Assembly: GCA_910576845.1 (NCBI GenBank)
Contig: CAJTJA010000019.1
Location: 1 to 37,528 of the forward strand
Source: an uncultured Oscillibacter sp.
Lineage (GTDB): Bacteria; Bacillota; Clostridia; Oscillospirales; Oscillospiraceae
DNA: 37,528 nt
Direction: 5' to 3'
Shown: positions 6,775-15,370 of the stretch, one piece after another
How the letters are laid out: every line of letters begins with the position of its first letter
Position numbering within the stretch: the stretch's first letter is position 1
Notes under the pieces: model-generated
Told to the model about the DNA's origin: nothing
The model's database searches: none
What the model saw: the letters and a program-made list of their open reading frames with translations, nothing else
Made by a program: the position numbers and the translations under genes

Positions 6775-8228
6775 GACGGAAAATGGTCTGGAAGCTGGCC
6801 GCCTGTTTCGCGGCGGTGCTGGTGCTGTTCGCCGCCGTGCTGGGCGGGGTATACGCCTCCGCCTTCCGGCGGCATACCGTCTCCGTCAACAGGGAGGCGA
6901 TGGAGGCCCAGGCGGCCTCTGTGGCCGAAACCCTGGCCTCTTTTGAAAAAGGGGCCGGTACGGGCCGGGGCAGACGGGGGGGCTATGGCGCCTATCTGCG
7001 CTTTTTGAATGAGCTGGCCGCGGGAGAAATTTGGATTGTGGATACGGACCAGAGCCTCCTGGCGCCCGGGCGGGACCGGATGCTTCGAAATAGCCTTCCC
7101 GCCGGGGCGGAGGACATTGTGGAGCGGGTCCTCTCCGGAGAAAACGCCTGGGGAGAGGGGTTTTCCGATATGCTGGACGCTCCCGCCCTGACCGTGGGCG
7201 TCCCGATTCTCTTGGAGGGGGGTGTCTCCGGGGCTGTTTTGCTGCACTCCCCCATCAGCGGTGTGAACGAGGCGGTGGAACAGGCGCTGGCCATCCTGTG
7301 CGCCGGAGCGGCGGCGGCCCTGGCCCTGGCGGGCGGGGCGGCGGTGTGGCTGTCCTGGAGGTTCACCGCCCCGCTGGAACAAATGCGGAAAACGGCGCTG
7401 CGGCTGGCGGAGGGGGACTACACCGCCAAAACCGCCGTGGACCAGCCGGACGAAATCGGCCAGCTGGCCCGGACGATCGACCGCCTGGCGGAGCGGCTGG
7501 ACGCCGCCGAGGCGCAGCGGGCGGCTCTGGACCAGCTGAAGCAGGATTTTGTGGCCAACGTCTCCCACGAGCTGCGGACCCCTGTGGCGGTGCTCCGGGG
7601 CTCTCTGGAGGTGCTTCAGGACGGCACGGTCAGCCGGCGGGAGGAGGTGTCGGCCTACTATGCCCAGATGCTGGCGGAAAGCCGCCACCTGGAACGGCTG
7701 GTCAACGATCTGCTGGACCTGTCCCGTTTGCAGGACGTTCAGTTCCGCCTGGAGGCGGAGGAAGTCAACCTCTGCGATGTGGTCCGGGATGCCGGGCGGG
7801 CCATCCGCCAGAGCGCGCGGGGAAAAGAAATATCCGTCTCTGTTCTTTGCCCGGAGGAGGCGTACCTGCTGACGGGGGACTACGGACGTGTGCGGCAGCT
7901 GCTGATGATCCTGCTGGACAACGCGGTAAAATTCTCCGACCCCGGCGGCGCGGTGGAGCTTGCCCTGGAGCGGGAAGCGGGTGCCTTTGCCGTGCGGGTG
8001 AGCGACCATGGCCGGGGTATTCCGCCGGAGGAGCTGCCCCATATCTTCGACCGCTTCTGGCGGGCCGGGGGTGGGGGAAACCGCTCCGGTACGGGATTGG
8101 GACTGACCATCGCCCGGCAGATCGCCGCCCGGCACGGCGCAGAGATCAGCGCGGAGAGCGGAGGGGGAGAGACCCGCTTCACCGTGCGGTTTGCGGACCG
8201 GGGAGAAGGGCCCTCGGAAGCGGGATAA
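6771..8228 (+). CDS. Membrane sensor histidine kinase
   Basis: A 485-residue partner of the upstream regulator. TM1 is at about residues 5-27 and TM2 at about 170-195, flanking an extracytoplasmic sensor of some 140 residues with no recognised ligand motif. HAMP follows at about 195-245. HisKA has the phospho-acceptor His266 in FVANVSHELRTP. The ATPase domain carries the N-box DNAVKFSD, G1 DHGRGIPPEE, F-box IFDRFW and G2 GTGLGLTIA, so all catalytic blocks are intact. Stimulus unknown; adjacency to the secreted Gly/Cys-rich protein suggests an envelope or metal signal (inference). Confidence 0.92.
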   Translation: MRRKMVWKLAACFAAVLVLFAAVLGGVYASAFRRHTVSVNREAMEAQAASVAETLASFEKGAGTGRGRRGGYGAYLRFLNELAAGEIWIVDTDQSLLAPGRDRMLRNSLPAGAEDIVERVLSGENAWGEGFSDMLDAPALTVGVPILLEGGVSGAVLLHSPISGVNEAVEQALAILCAGAAAALALAGGAAVWLSWRFTAPLEQMRKTALRLAEGDYTAKTAVDQPDEIGQLARTIDRLAERLDAAEAQRAALDQLKQDFVANVSHELRTPVAVLRGSLEVLQDGTVSRREEVSAYYAQMLAESRHLERLVNDLLDLSRLQDVQFRLEAEEVNLCDVVRDAGRAIRQSARGKEISVSVLCPEEAYLLTGDYGRVRQLLMILLDNAVKFSDPGGAVELALEREAGAFAVRVSDHGRGIPPEELPHIFDRFWRAGGGGNRSGTGLGLTIARQIAARHGAEISAESGGGETRFTVRFADRGEGPSEAG

Positions 8229-8411
8229 ATAAGGACCCTGTCGGAAAAATGAAAAAACGCCTAAACGACGGATTTTTTATGGCCCTCTGCGTTAAATTTT
8301 CTTGCCGGACGGCAGTCCGCCCGCAAATATTCCGGAAGGGAAAAGCGGAGGGCTTGGGCCAAAGCGCCGGCCCAAATCTTACGCCGGATAATTCGGCTGC
8401 GGAAATGAATA

Positions 8412-8445
8412 AAAAGTCCTGAAATTTTGCAATTTCAGGACTTTT
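8412..8445. terminator. Bidirectional hairpin terminator between convergent operons
   Basis: A perfect 15-bp stem (AAAAGTCCTGAAATT and its complement) with a TTGC loop. The A run before it gives a five-T tail on the minus strand and four T's on the plus strand. It can end both the two-component operon and the tctCBA transcript. The rest of 8229-8509 has no convincing gene; a 57-codon open frame from 8249 lacks a ribosome site. Confidence 0.75.
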
Positions 8446-8509
8446 GCGCTATAAGCGGTTAAGATCGATTTTCAGATATGGTTCGTTTGCATAGGGCTTT
8501 GCGGTTCGT

Positions 8510-10018
8510 TTAATCCGGCGATTTCTTCAGCTTTTTAAGTCCGGCGCGAATAAACGGCCACGTTAAGGAGACGACGATGAGAACCATAAATACTACACAG
8601 ATGGGGCGGGTAAACAGAAGCAGGAAATTACCCTTGAACATGGTGCGCGTCTGTGCCAGCCTGGGTTCGAAAATGGGGCCGAGGATCAGGCCTAATGCGA
8701 TGGGAGACAGGGGGAAACCCCGTTTGGAGAGAAAATAGCTGACGGCGCCGATCAAAAACATGACCCAGACGTCAAACCAGTTGTGATTACAGGCAAAGGA
8801 ACCGACGACGCACAGCACCAGAATGATGGGGACCAAAATCTCTCTGGGCACGCGCACAACGTTTCCGGCAATTTTACAGTACGCCAGGCCCACAAGATAC
8901 ATGAGGATATTGACCACCAGAAATCCGGCCATCAGGGTGTATACGGTGGCGGCGTTCTTTTCAAACAGCGTGGTGCCGGGGCGCAGGCCGTTGACATACA
9001 GCACGCCGAGATAAAGCGCGGCGGGGGCGCTGCCGGGGATGCTCAGCGTCAGCAGCGGAATCAGGGACGCGCCCGTTACCGCGTTATTGGCGGTTTCGGA
9101 AGCCAACAGGCCGTCGGCCTCGCCGTTCATAAAGGTCTCGGGGTGCTTTGAGGCGCGTTTGGACTCGTTATACGCCAGGAAAGCGGCCACGTCGGCGGAG
9201 GCGGCGGGAATAATGCCGATGACAACGCCGATGACGGCGGATTTGACCATCGTGACGGCGTGGCTCAGCATCTCCTTGAAAGAGATTTTCATGGAACCCA
9301 CTTTTATGCGCCTGGTCTCATGGGCCTGGTCCCGCGTGCGGACAATTTCCTCTACCAGGTTGAAGACTTCGGGCAGGGAAAAGACGCCGATCAGCACGGG
9401 AACAAGGGACAGCCCCCCAATCAGCTGGGGGTTGCCAAAGGTGAAGCGGGAATAACCATTGATGGGGTCCTGTCCGATGCAGGCCAGCAGGAGGCTCAAA
9501 AAGGCGATGATGCCGCCCTTGAGCATATTGCCGGCCGTGAGGGAGGAGACGACGGTCATGCCAAAGATAGCCAGCATCATCGTTTCGGGAGCGCCGAATT
9601 TCAGGGCAAATTCCGCTAGAATGGGCGCAAACAGCAGCAGCGCCACGGAGCTGACGACGCCTCCGAACACGGAACCGGCGGTACAGTAGTGAAGGGCGCG
9701 GCCTGCCTCGCCCCGCTTTGCCAGGGGAAATCCCTCCCACGCGGTGGGGACGGAGGCGGGCGTGCCGGGAATGCCCAGCAGGACGGCAGAAATAGAGCCT
9801 CCGAAAATAGCGCCGCAGAACACGCCGCTCATCAGCAGCATAGCGGTATCGGGGGGCAGGTAATAGGAAAACGGCACCATGACGGCCACGCCCATGGTGG
9901 CGGTCATGCCGGGCAGAGAGCCGATAAAAACGCCGAAGAGCAGGCCTATCATAATAAACAGCAGGTTCTGCGGCTGCAGGGTGGCCGAGAAGCCGGATAG
10001 AATCAGTTCAAATTCCAT
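8510..10018 (-). CDS. tctA: Tripartite tricarboxylate transporter, large permease TctA
   Basis: A 502-residue polytopic membrane protein, the main translocation subunit of a TctCBA secondary transporter, which imports carboxylates captured by a binding protein. The N-terminus has GVFIGSLPGMTATMGVAVMV and the conserved GIPGTPASVPTAWEGFPL, both diagnostic of TctA. A second internal motif, GIIPAASADVAAFLAYNESK, marks the inverted repeat half. About eleven or twelve hydrophobic segments are visible and the length is normal for the family. It is last in tctC-tctB-tctA, 27 bases after tctB. The substrate cannot be told from sequence; context suggests the acid degraded by the adjacent enzyme operon. 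Confidence 0.93.
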   Translation of the reverse strand: MEFELILSGFSATLQPQNLLFIMIGLLFGVFIGSLPGMTATMGVAVMVPFSYYLPPDTAMLLMSGVFCGAIFGGSISAVLLGIPGTPASVPTAWEGFPLAKRGEAGRALHYCTAGSVFGGVVSSVALLLFAPILAEFALKFGAPETMMLAIFGMTVVSSLTAGNMLKGGIIAFLSLLLACIGQDPINGYSRFTFGNPQLIGGLSLVPVLIGVFSLPEVFNLVEEIVRTRDQAHETRRIKVGSMKISFKEMLSHAVTMVKSAVIGVVIGIIPAASADVAAFLAYNESKRASKHPETFMNGEADGLLASETANNAVTGASLIPLLTLSIPGSAPAALYLGVLYVNGLRPGTTLFEKNAATVYTLMAGFLVVNILMYLVGLAYCKIAGNVVRVPREILVPIILVLCVVGSFACNHNWFDVWVMFLIGAVSYFLSKRGFPLSPIALGLILGPIFEPRLAQTRTMFKGNFLLLFTRPICVVFMVLIVVSLTWPFIRAGLKKLKKSPD

Positions 10019-10045
10019 AACGCTACCTCATACATATCGGGATGC

Positions 10046-10504
10046 TCAAATCAGTACGCCCGCAGGGAGCAGGATGCCGAGCAGATTGTTGAACATATAC
10101 CATAGGAACAATGTGGTGCCGAAGCTGACGGCGGCAACCACATGCCATTTTCTGATTCGCAGAAAAAGCAAAACGCCGGTTATAAACAGGACCGAGCTTG
10201 TGACGTATCCCAAGACGCGAATCAGGGCCGTATACGCGATCATGGCAGCGCAGATCACCGCAATGTCGCGGATGACCATAAGACTGAGACGCGCATTCTC
10301 CGCGCTTTGCGCGCCGGCTTCCTCCCTGCGCCGGGCGAGGAGGGACTTTGCCAGCAGGGCCACTGTCAAGATGGTGCAGATTATAATAAGGACCTGAGGA
10401 TAGGCTTGTGCAGCCTTCTTCAATCCAATACTCTCATGGAACATTACTGCGTAAAAGCAAAGAAGCAGGACACAGACAATGGAGTCGCTTTTCCAGTTTG
10501 CCAC
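10046..10504 (-). CDS. tctB: Tripartite tricarboxylate transporter, small permease TctB
   Basis: A 152-residue membrane protein with four hydrophobic segments, the poorly conserved small subunit of the TctABC transporter. The start is taken as GTG at 10504 because GAGGTG (complement of 10511-10516) is 6 bases upstream and the first helix begins shortly after (SDSIVCVLLLCFYAVMF). A longer frame from 10555 would add 17 residues unlike the family. It sits between tctC and tctA, as is usual. Identification rests on size, topology and position more than on motifs. Confidence 0.85.
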   Translation of the reverse strand: MANWKSDSIVCVLLLCFYAVMFHESIGLKKAAQAYPQVLIIICTILTVALLAKSLLARRREEAGAQSAENARLSLMVIRDIAVICAAMIAYTALIRVLGYVTSSVLFITGVLLFLRIRKWHVVAAVSFGTTLFLWYMFNNLLGILLPAGVLI

Positions 10505-10636
10505 GTTAGACACCTCAATTCTGGTCTTTCCACATAGGGTTTGCCAAATCGGCAAAAGAATGACCGGCCAGCATTGTATTGAAAGATCGTGCAGTCCGCT
10601 GTTTCAAAAGATATGGAAGGCTCCGCTTCTCGTTGA

Positions 10637-10660
10637 GCCGCTGCGCAGACGCGCAGCGGC
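10637..10660 (-). promoter_or_regulatory. Intercistronic hairpin between tctC and tctB
   Basis: GCCGCTGCGC and GCGCAGCGGC form a perfect 10-bp GC stem with a 4-base loop, 26 bases after the tctC stop. No T tract follows in the direction of transcription, so it is more likely a 3' stabiliser or partial terminator that raises binding-protein mRNA over permease mRNA. Confidence 0.6.
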
Positions 10661-10686
10661 CCAAGGAGTTGTGATTGGAGAGAGCG

Positions 10687-11745
10687 TTACAGCTCGTAAT
10701 CAGGCGTGATTCCGAAGGAATCAACCAGAGCTTTCAAGGAGACGAAATCATTTGCAACATACTCTTCCGCGCCGGAACCGCTGTAGTCGACAGGGTCCAG
10801 ACCGGCGGCTTTGCACTCGGAGATATAGCCGGGATCGGCAAAGACCTGGGCCAAAATATCGGAGAGATAAGTCTTGACATCATCGGAGGTGCCGGAGGGA
10901 ACCGTCAGGGCGCGCCACTGGCCGTGGACGATATCCACGCCCATCTCCGCCAGAGAGGGGACGTCGGGAGCGGTCTCCGTGCGTTCCTCGCTGGTGACGC
11001 AGATGGCGATCACATCGCCGCTCTCCATGGCGGACAGAGCCTCGGAGATAGACACGGACGCGCAGTCGGCGTCGCCGCTCATAACGGCGGCCAGGGCGCT
11101 GGCGCCGCCGTCATAGGACATGCGGGCAAAGGAGGCTCCCAGATAGTCCTCCACCTTCAGACGCAGGAAATCGTGCACATTCCAGTTGCCGCCCATAGCC
11201 ATGGTGATCTCGCCGTCGTTGGCTTTTACCAAATCGGCGAATTCCTGCCAGGTGCCGACGCCCAGCTTGGGGGAGACAATGATGAAATTGCAGTCGAAGG
11301 AACCGACACCGACAGGCTCAAAGCTGGTTTCATCATAGGGGATATCGTGCTGGACAAACTGATCGGTCAGCTGCCAGGGCACGATGGAACCCAGATAGTA
11401 ACCGCTGTTTTCAGAAGTGGCCATGTATGTGGCGCCTGTGACGCCGCCTCCGCCAGTTACATTGTTGACAATGATATTGGCGCCTTCACCCATGTACTTC
11501 ATCATATAGTTGGCCGTGATGCGGGCCCATACGTCCTGACCACCGCCGGCAGCGTAAGGAACGGCAATTTCAATCGTTTTGCTGGGATAATCGGAAGAAT
11601 CGGCAGGAGCGGTCGCAGGGGGATTGGTGGAAGAGGTTCCGCCGGAAGTGCCGCTGGAAGTGCCGCCGGAAGGCTCTTTGGCGCCGCAGGCAGCCAAAGA
11701 CAGCGCCATCAGTGCGGCCAGGATCAGAGACAGTACCTTTTTCAT
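10687..11745 (-). CDS. tctC: Tripartite tricarboxylate transporter substrate-binding lipoprotein TctC
   Basis: A 352-residue solute receptor of the Bug/TctC family that captures a carboxylate outside the membrane and hands it to TctAB. Residues 1-19 are a lipoprotein signal with lipobox LAAC (Cys20). A Ser/Thr/Gly-rich tether extends to about 50. The mature domain starts with the family pattern YPSKTIEIAVPYAAGGGQDVWAR and continues with NNVTGGGGVTGATYMA, the ligand-contact loop. The start has the strong site AGGAGG (complement of 11752-11757). First gene of the tct operon, with two LacI-type operator sites in the upstream region, so probably induced with the catabolic genes. Confidence 0.93.
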   Translation of the reverse strand: MKKVLSLILAALMALSLAACGAKEPSGGTSSGTSGGTSSTNPPATAPADSSDYPSKTIEIAVPYAAGGGQDVWARITANYMMKYMGEGANIIVNNVTGGGGVTGATYMATSENSGYYLGSIVPWQLTDQFVQHDIPYDETSFEPVGVGSFDCNFIIVSPKLGVGTWQEFADLVKANDGEITMAMGGNWNVHDFLRLKVEDYLGASFARMSYDGGASALAAVMSGDADCASVSISEALSAMESGDVIAICVTSEERTETAPDVPSLAEMGVDIVHGQWRALTVPSGTSDDVKTYLSDILAQVFADPGYISECKAAGLDPVDYSGSGAEEYVANDFVSLKALVDSFGITPDYEL

Positions 11746-11815
11746 GTTTTTCCTCCTAATCGTTTGTGTGGCCTAATGGAATGTTGGAAGAGAAGAGTGC
11801 CGGTTAATCCGAGAA

Positions 11816-11828
11816 GGAAACGTTTACA
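11816..11828 (-). promoter_or_regulatory. LacI/CcpA-type operator A in the tctC leader
   Basis: Read on the minus strand this is TGTAAACGTTTCC, within one base of the five-site consensus. It lies 71 bases before tctC, downstream of the main promoter. Weak -35/-10-like words (TTGAAT and GAAAAT, 18 apart) sit just before it, so a second promoter here is possible. Confidence 0.6.
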
Positions 11829-11948
11829 TTTTCGGAAAAACCTCTCTTCCAATTCAACAGGACAGATTTGTTAACCGGTCCTGGCGAATCAAATGAGAGA
11901 AAGCCGGGATCTTCCATCTGGCTGGAGCCTGTGGGGCAGCAGACAAAA

Positions 11949-11961
11949 GAAAACGTTTACA
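11949..11961 (-). promoter_or_regulatory. LacI/CcpA-type operator B at the tct promoter
   Basis: The minus strand reads TGTAAACGTTTTC, the exact consensus, about 7-19 bases after the predicted start of transcription. Occupancy would block initiation or early elongation of the tct operon. Confidence 0.7.
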
Positions 11962-11974
11962 ATCTACCAATCTT

Positions 11975-12003
11975 ATATTACCATACAGGTTTTCTGTTGT
12001 CAA
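11975..12003 (-). promoter_or_regulatory. Main tctCBA promoter
   Basis: A perfect -35 TTGACA (12003-11998) and a -10-like TAATAT (11980-11975) are separated by 17 bases, predicting a start near 11968. The 369-base gap between tctC and the dehydratase gene holds this promoter, operators A and B and a long leader, but no gene that I can see. Confidence 0.7.
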
Positions 12004-12114
12004 TTCTTTTATTTCATTTCCCCTCTGGAGCCGGAGAGAAGCGGGCGGCTTTGGAGAAGGCCCGCAGAAGGGCAGACCGCGAGGCAGCCGGGAAGATTCA
12101 AAATCGAATGGAAC

Positions 12115-13782
12115 TCAGAGATCACCGCCGTCCAGAATCGCGCCCTGACTGGCGGAAGTGACGATAGCCCGATAGCGCTTGAGATAGCCGGAGACCTGCC
12201 GGGGCGGCCGGGGTTTGGTCCTGGCCTTCCGGGCCTCGATCTCGTCCGCAGAAACCAGCAGCTGGATGGAGTGGTTGGGGATGTCAATGGCGATCCGGTC
12301 GCCGTCCTGGATGTAGGCCATCAGGCCGCCCGCCGCCGCCTCGGGGGAGACGTGCCCGATGGAGGCCCCGCGGCTTACCCCGGAGAACCGCCCGTCCGTC
12401 ACCAGGGCGCAGGTGGAGTCCAGCCCCATGCCCGCCAGGGCGGCGGTGGGGGACAGCATCTCCCGCATGCCGGGGCCGCCCTTGGGGCCCTCGTAGCGGA
12501 TTACCACCACGTCGCCCGCTTGGACCTTCCCGGCGTACAGGCCCTCGCAGCAGGCCTCCTCGCTGTCGAAGCACTTGGCGGGGCCGGTGTGGACCAGCAT
12601 CTCCGGCAGCACCGCGCCTTTTTTCACCACCGCGCCGTCGGGAGCCAGATTGCCGTACAGAACGGCAAGTCCGCCGGTCTGGGAATAGGCGTTCTCCTTT
12701 GTGCGGATGACTTCCTCGTCTGTGATCTCCGTCTGGGCGATGCGGTCCGCCCAGGTTCCATCCACGGTGCGGGCGGTGGGGTCGATAAGGCCCAGGCTGT
12801 CCAGCCGCTTCATCACGGCGCTTAAGCCCCCGGCGTTGTTCAGGTCCACCAGACAGTGGACACCCGCCGGGTTTAGCTTCACCAGATGGGGCACCGCGCC
12901 GCTGACGGCGTTGACTCCCTTCAGGTCGAAGGCCAGACCCGCCTCGCGGCAGATGGCGGGCAGATGCAGCATGGTGTTGGTGGAGCAGCCCAGTGCCATG
13001 TCGGCAGCCAGGCCGTTTTGGATGGCCTTGTCCGTCACAATGTCACGGGGACAGACGTCCTCTTTGACCAGCTCCAGAATCTTCATGCCCGCATGCTTTG
13101 CCAGCAGGATCCGCTGGCTTTCCACGGCGGGGATGGTGCCGTTGCCGGGGAGGCCAAGACCCAGGATTTCCGTCATGCAGTTCATGGAATTGGCGGTGAA
13201 CATACCCGCGCAGGACCCGCAGCCGGGGCAGGAGTGCTCCTCGATGTCCCGGGCCTCCGCCTCCGTCAGCTTGCCGGCGCGGAGGGCTCCAGGAGCCTCG
13301 AAGGCATCGGTCAGGGCCGCCTTTTTCCCGTTGGCCCGGCCGGGCAGCATAGGCCCGCCGGAGCAGAAGATGGAGGGGATATTCACCCGCAGGGCCGCCA
13401 TGATCATGCCAGGTACGATCTTGTCGCAGTTGGGAATAAATACCAGGCCGTCAAAGGGATGGGCGTTGGCCATGATCTCCACGGAATCGGCGATATGCTC
13501 CCGGCTGGGCAGGGAGAAGAACATGCCCTCGTGGTTCATGGCGATACCGTCGCAGACCCCGATGGCCGGGAACTCGATGGGAGTTCCCCCCGCCATGCGG
13601 ATGCCCGCCTTCACCGCCTCGGCGATTTTGTCCAGGTGCATATGGCCGGGGATAATCTCATTCTTGGCGGAAACCACGCCGATGATGGGCCGGGACAGCT
13701 CCTCGTCCGTCAGGCCCAGGGCCCGGAAGAGAGCCCGGTGGGGGATGCGGTCCACGCCGTTTTTCATCAAATCACTGCGCAT
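12115..13782 (-). CDS. IlvD/Edd-family dehydratase
   Basis: A 555-residue Fe-S dehydratase. The family removes water from 2,3-dihydroxy acids or sugar acids to give 2-keto(-3-deoxy) acids. Cluster ligands are visible: Cys77 in GVCDGIAMNHEGM, Cys119 in IPNCDKIVPGM, and Cys185/188/191 in CPGCGSCAGMFTANSMNC. The start at 13782 has GAGGGGAA upstream; a longer frame from 13833 adds residues unlike the family. It overlaps the preceding dehydrogenase by 11 bases, so they are coupled. Sequence is close to branched-chain IlvD, but no ilvB, ilvC or leu gene is present. The catabolic, LacI-controlled setting favours a hydroxy-acid or sugar-acid substrate (inference). It has Asn where the usual motif has Gly (AMNHEGM). 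Confidence 0.85.
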   Translation of the reverse strand: MRSDLMKNGVDRIPHRALFRALGLTDEELSRPIIGVVSAKNEIIPGHMHLDKIAEAVKAGIRMAGGTPIEFPAIGVCDGIAMNHEGMFFSLPSREHIADSVEIMANAHPFDGLVFIPNCDKIVPGMIMAALRVNIPSIFCSGGPMLPGRANGKKAALTDAFEAPGALRAGKLTEAEARDIEEHSCPGCGSCAGMFTANSMNCMTEILGLGLPGNGTIPAVESQRILLAKHAGMKILELVKEDVCPRDIVTDKAIQNGLAADMALGCSTNTMLHLPAICREAGLAFDLKGVNAVSGAVPHLVKLNPAGVHCLVDLNNAGGLSAVMKRLDSLGLIDPTARTVDGTWADRIAQTEITDEEVIRTKENAYSQTGGLAVLYGNLAPDGAVVKKGAVLPEMLVHTGPAKCFDSEEACCEGLYAGKVQAGDVVVIRYEGPKGGPGMREMLSPTAALAGMGLDSTCALVTDGRFSGVSRGASIGHVSPEAAAGGLMAYIQDGDRIAIDIPNHSIQLLVSADEIEARKARTKPRPPRQVSGYLKRYRAIVTSASQGAILDGGDL

Positions 13783-14734
13783 GCTCTTCCCCTCGCTTCT
13801 TATCCTTGAAATACAGAACCTTGGCCAATTCAATGTACATGCGGTCCCGCTCCCGGATGGCCTCGCCGGCCCTGCCGCCGGAGTAGTCGTAGAAGCCGGC
13901 GCCGGTTTTCAGGCCCAGCCTGCCCTCCTCCACCAGCTTGCGCAGCCGCTCGTTTCCGGTCTTGGAGTCGCAGAGCTCCGCGTTCAGGTAGCGGTTGATA
14001 TGGTCGAAGGTATCCAGGCCGCCGAAGTCCGCCACGCCGAAGGGGCCCAGGGCGGCATAACGCAGGCCCATGCCGGCTTTCAGCACGGTGTCCACGTCCT
14101 CGATGGTAGCCGCGCCCATGTCCACGATGTGCAGGGCCTCCCGCAGGACGGCGAACTGGATGCGGTTGATGATAAAGCCGTTGATGTCCTTGACGATGAC
14201 CGGCTGCTTGCCCAGGCCCTCCACCAGCGTGCGCATCCTCTGGAGGTTCTCCCGGCTGGTTTTCTCCCCGGCGATGATCTCGCACAGGGGCAGCAGGTGG
14301 GGCGGGTTCAGCCAGTGCTGGCCCATAAAGCGCTCGGGGCGCTTGCAGGCCGTGGCGATTTCTGTGATATGGAGGCCGGAGGTGTTGGTGGCCAGCAGGG
14401 CTTCCGGCAAAACAATTTCCGATATTTCGGCGAAAAAAGCCTGTTTGGCTTCCATGCGCTCAACAATGTTTTCCACTACCAGGGCACAGTCCTGAAAGCA
14501 GGATTTATTTGTGGTAAATGACAGGAGCGACAGAGCGGATTCGGAGTCCTCCCGGGTAAGCAGGCCCTCTTTCACCATCGTATCCTGGTTGATGCCGATC
14601 AGGCGCCTGCCCCTCTGGAGCCCTTCCTCCCCGCGGTTGTATACGACGGTATTGTAGCCCGCGATGGCGTATACCTGCGCCAGAGAAGCGCCCATCACCC
14701 CGGCTCCCGCCACGACGACTTTGTTTGGATTCAC
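13772..14734 (-). CDS. 3-hydroxyacyl-CoA dehydrogenase family enzyme
   Basis: A 320-residue NAD-dependent oxidoreductase that would oxidise a 3-hydroxy acid or its CoA ester to the 3-keto form. The Rossmann motif is GAGVMG (residues 10-15). The catalytic His-Glu pair is His140 and Glu152 in GQHWLNPPHLLPLCEII, with the usual 12-residue spacing. The all-helical C-terminal dimer domain follows, including KTGAGFYDY. The start is GTG with AAGGAGG 9 bases upstream. The HWLNPPHLLPL variant and single-domain length resemble the free-acid branch (carnitine or gulonate 3-dehydrogenase-like) as much as true acyl-CoA enzymes. Next to BKACE, it likely makes the beta-keto acid that BKACE cleaves (inference). 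Confidence 0.85.
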   Translation of the reverse strand: MNPNKVVVAGAGVMGASLAQVYAIAGYNTVVYNRGEEGLQRGRRLIGINQDTMVKEGLLTREDSESALSLLSFTTNKSCFQDCALVVENIVERMEAKQAFFAEISEIVLPEALLATNTSGLHITEIATACKRPERFMGQHWLNPPHLLPLCEIIAGEKTSRENLQRMRTLVEGLGKQPVIVKDINGFIINRIQFAVLREALHIVDMGAATIEDVDTVLKAGMGLRYAALGPFGVADFGGLDTFDHINRYLNAELCDSKTGNERLRKLVEEGRLGLKTGAGFYDYSGGRAGEAIRERDRMYIELAKVLYFKDKKRGEEHAQ

Positions 14735-14764
14735 GTGCTGCGTCCTCCTTATAAAAGCGTTTGA

Positions 14765-15355
14765 TTATTCCAGAGCAGGAGCGGAAATCCCTTGCTGCCG
14801 TCCCGCGTCGAGACTCTTCAGGAGCCAGGCCATATTGCGGGCCAGATTCCGCATGGTGCGAAGGCCCTCCAGGTCCTGACGGGCCAATTCAGGCGTGCTG
14901 CCCACCAGAAGGTTCCAATAAGAGGAGGTGACGATGGGCATAGACTTCATGGCGAAGAAGGAGTTCAGCTCGGATAAGGCCGAAGTGGCGCCGCTGCGCC
15001 GGCAGGTGACGACGGCAGCTGCGGGTTTTCCCACGCAGGTGCGGTCTGCGGTGACGAAACGGTGAATCAGGGAGGCCAGGCTCCCGGAAGCCACGCCGTA
15101 ATGGCTTTGGCTCGCGAAGATATAGCCGTCCGCCCTGGCGGCCCGCTCTAAGATGGGATTCAGGCAGTCGTCCAGGACACAGCGCCCCAAATCTTTACAG
15201 CGGCCGCAAAACAGGCAGCTTTGTATCTGCTGGCCGCCGGTATAAACGAGATCGCACTCGACATCCTCCCGTTGGAGCTGGCGGCGAATCTCGTCCAGGG
15301 CGACGGAGGTGGAAGAGCCTGGAACGGGACCCGCGTCAATCATCAATACACGCAT
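14765..15355 (-). CDS. Flavodoxin-fold NAD(P)H:FMN oxidoreductase
   Basis: A 196-residue cytosolic flavoprotein of the NADPH-dependent FMN reductase family. The N-terminal VLMIDAGPVPGSSTSVAL forms the FMN-phosphate loop. A Cys-rich stretch SCLFCGRCKDLGRC follows, as in iron-sulfur flavoprotein relatives, although the spacing is not a classical ferredoxin site. The segment FASQSHYGVASGSLASLIHRF matches the flavin-ring loop. It lies in the same operon, 30 bases upstream of the hydroxyacyl dehydrogenase. It may recycle electrons or reduce an unsaturated intermediate; nothing in the sequence fixes the substrate. Confidence 0.8.
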   Translation of the reverse strand: MRVLMIDAGPVPGSSTSVALDEIRRQLQREDVECDLVYTGGQQIQSCLFCGRCKDLGRCVLDDCLNPILERAARADGYIFASQSHYGVASGSLASLIHRFVTADRTCVGKPAAAVVTCRRSGATSALSELNSFFAMKSMPIVTSSYWNLLVGSTPELARQDLEGLRTMRNLARNMAWLLKSLDAGRQQGISAPALE

Positions 15356-15370
15356 ATGGACATTACCCCG

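Noticed and set aside
8249..8422. A 57-codon frame after the histidine kinase
   Set aside because: No ribosome site, no hydrophobic or conserved pattern, and it runs into the terminator stem.
12701..14521. A 606-codon open frame antisense to the dehydratase and dehydrogenase
   Set aside because: Runs across two real minus-strand genes, with no promoter or recognisable domain.
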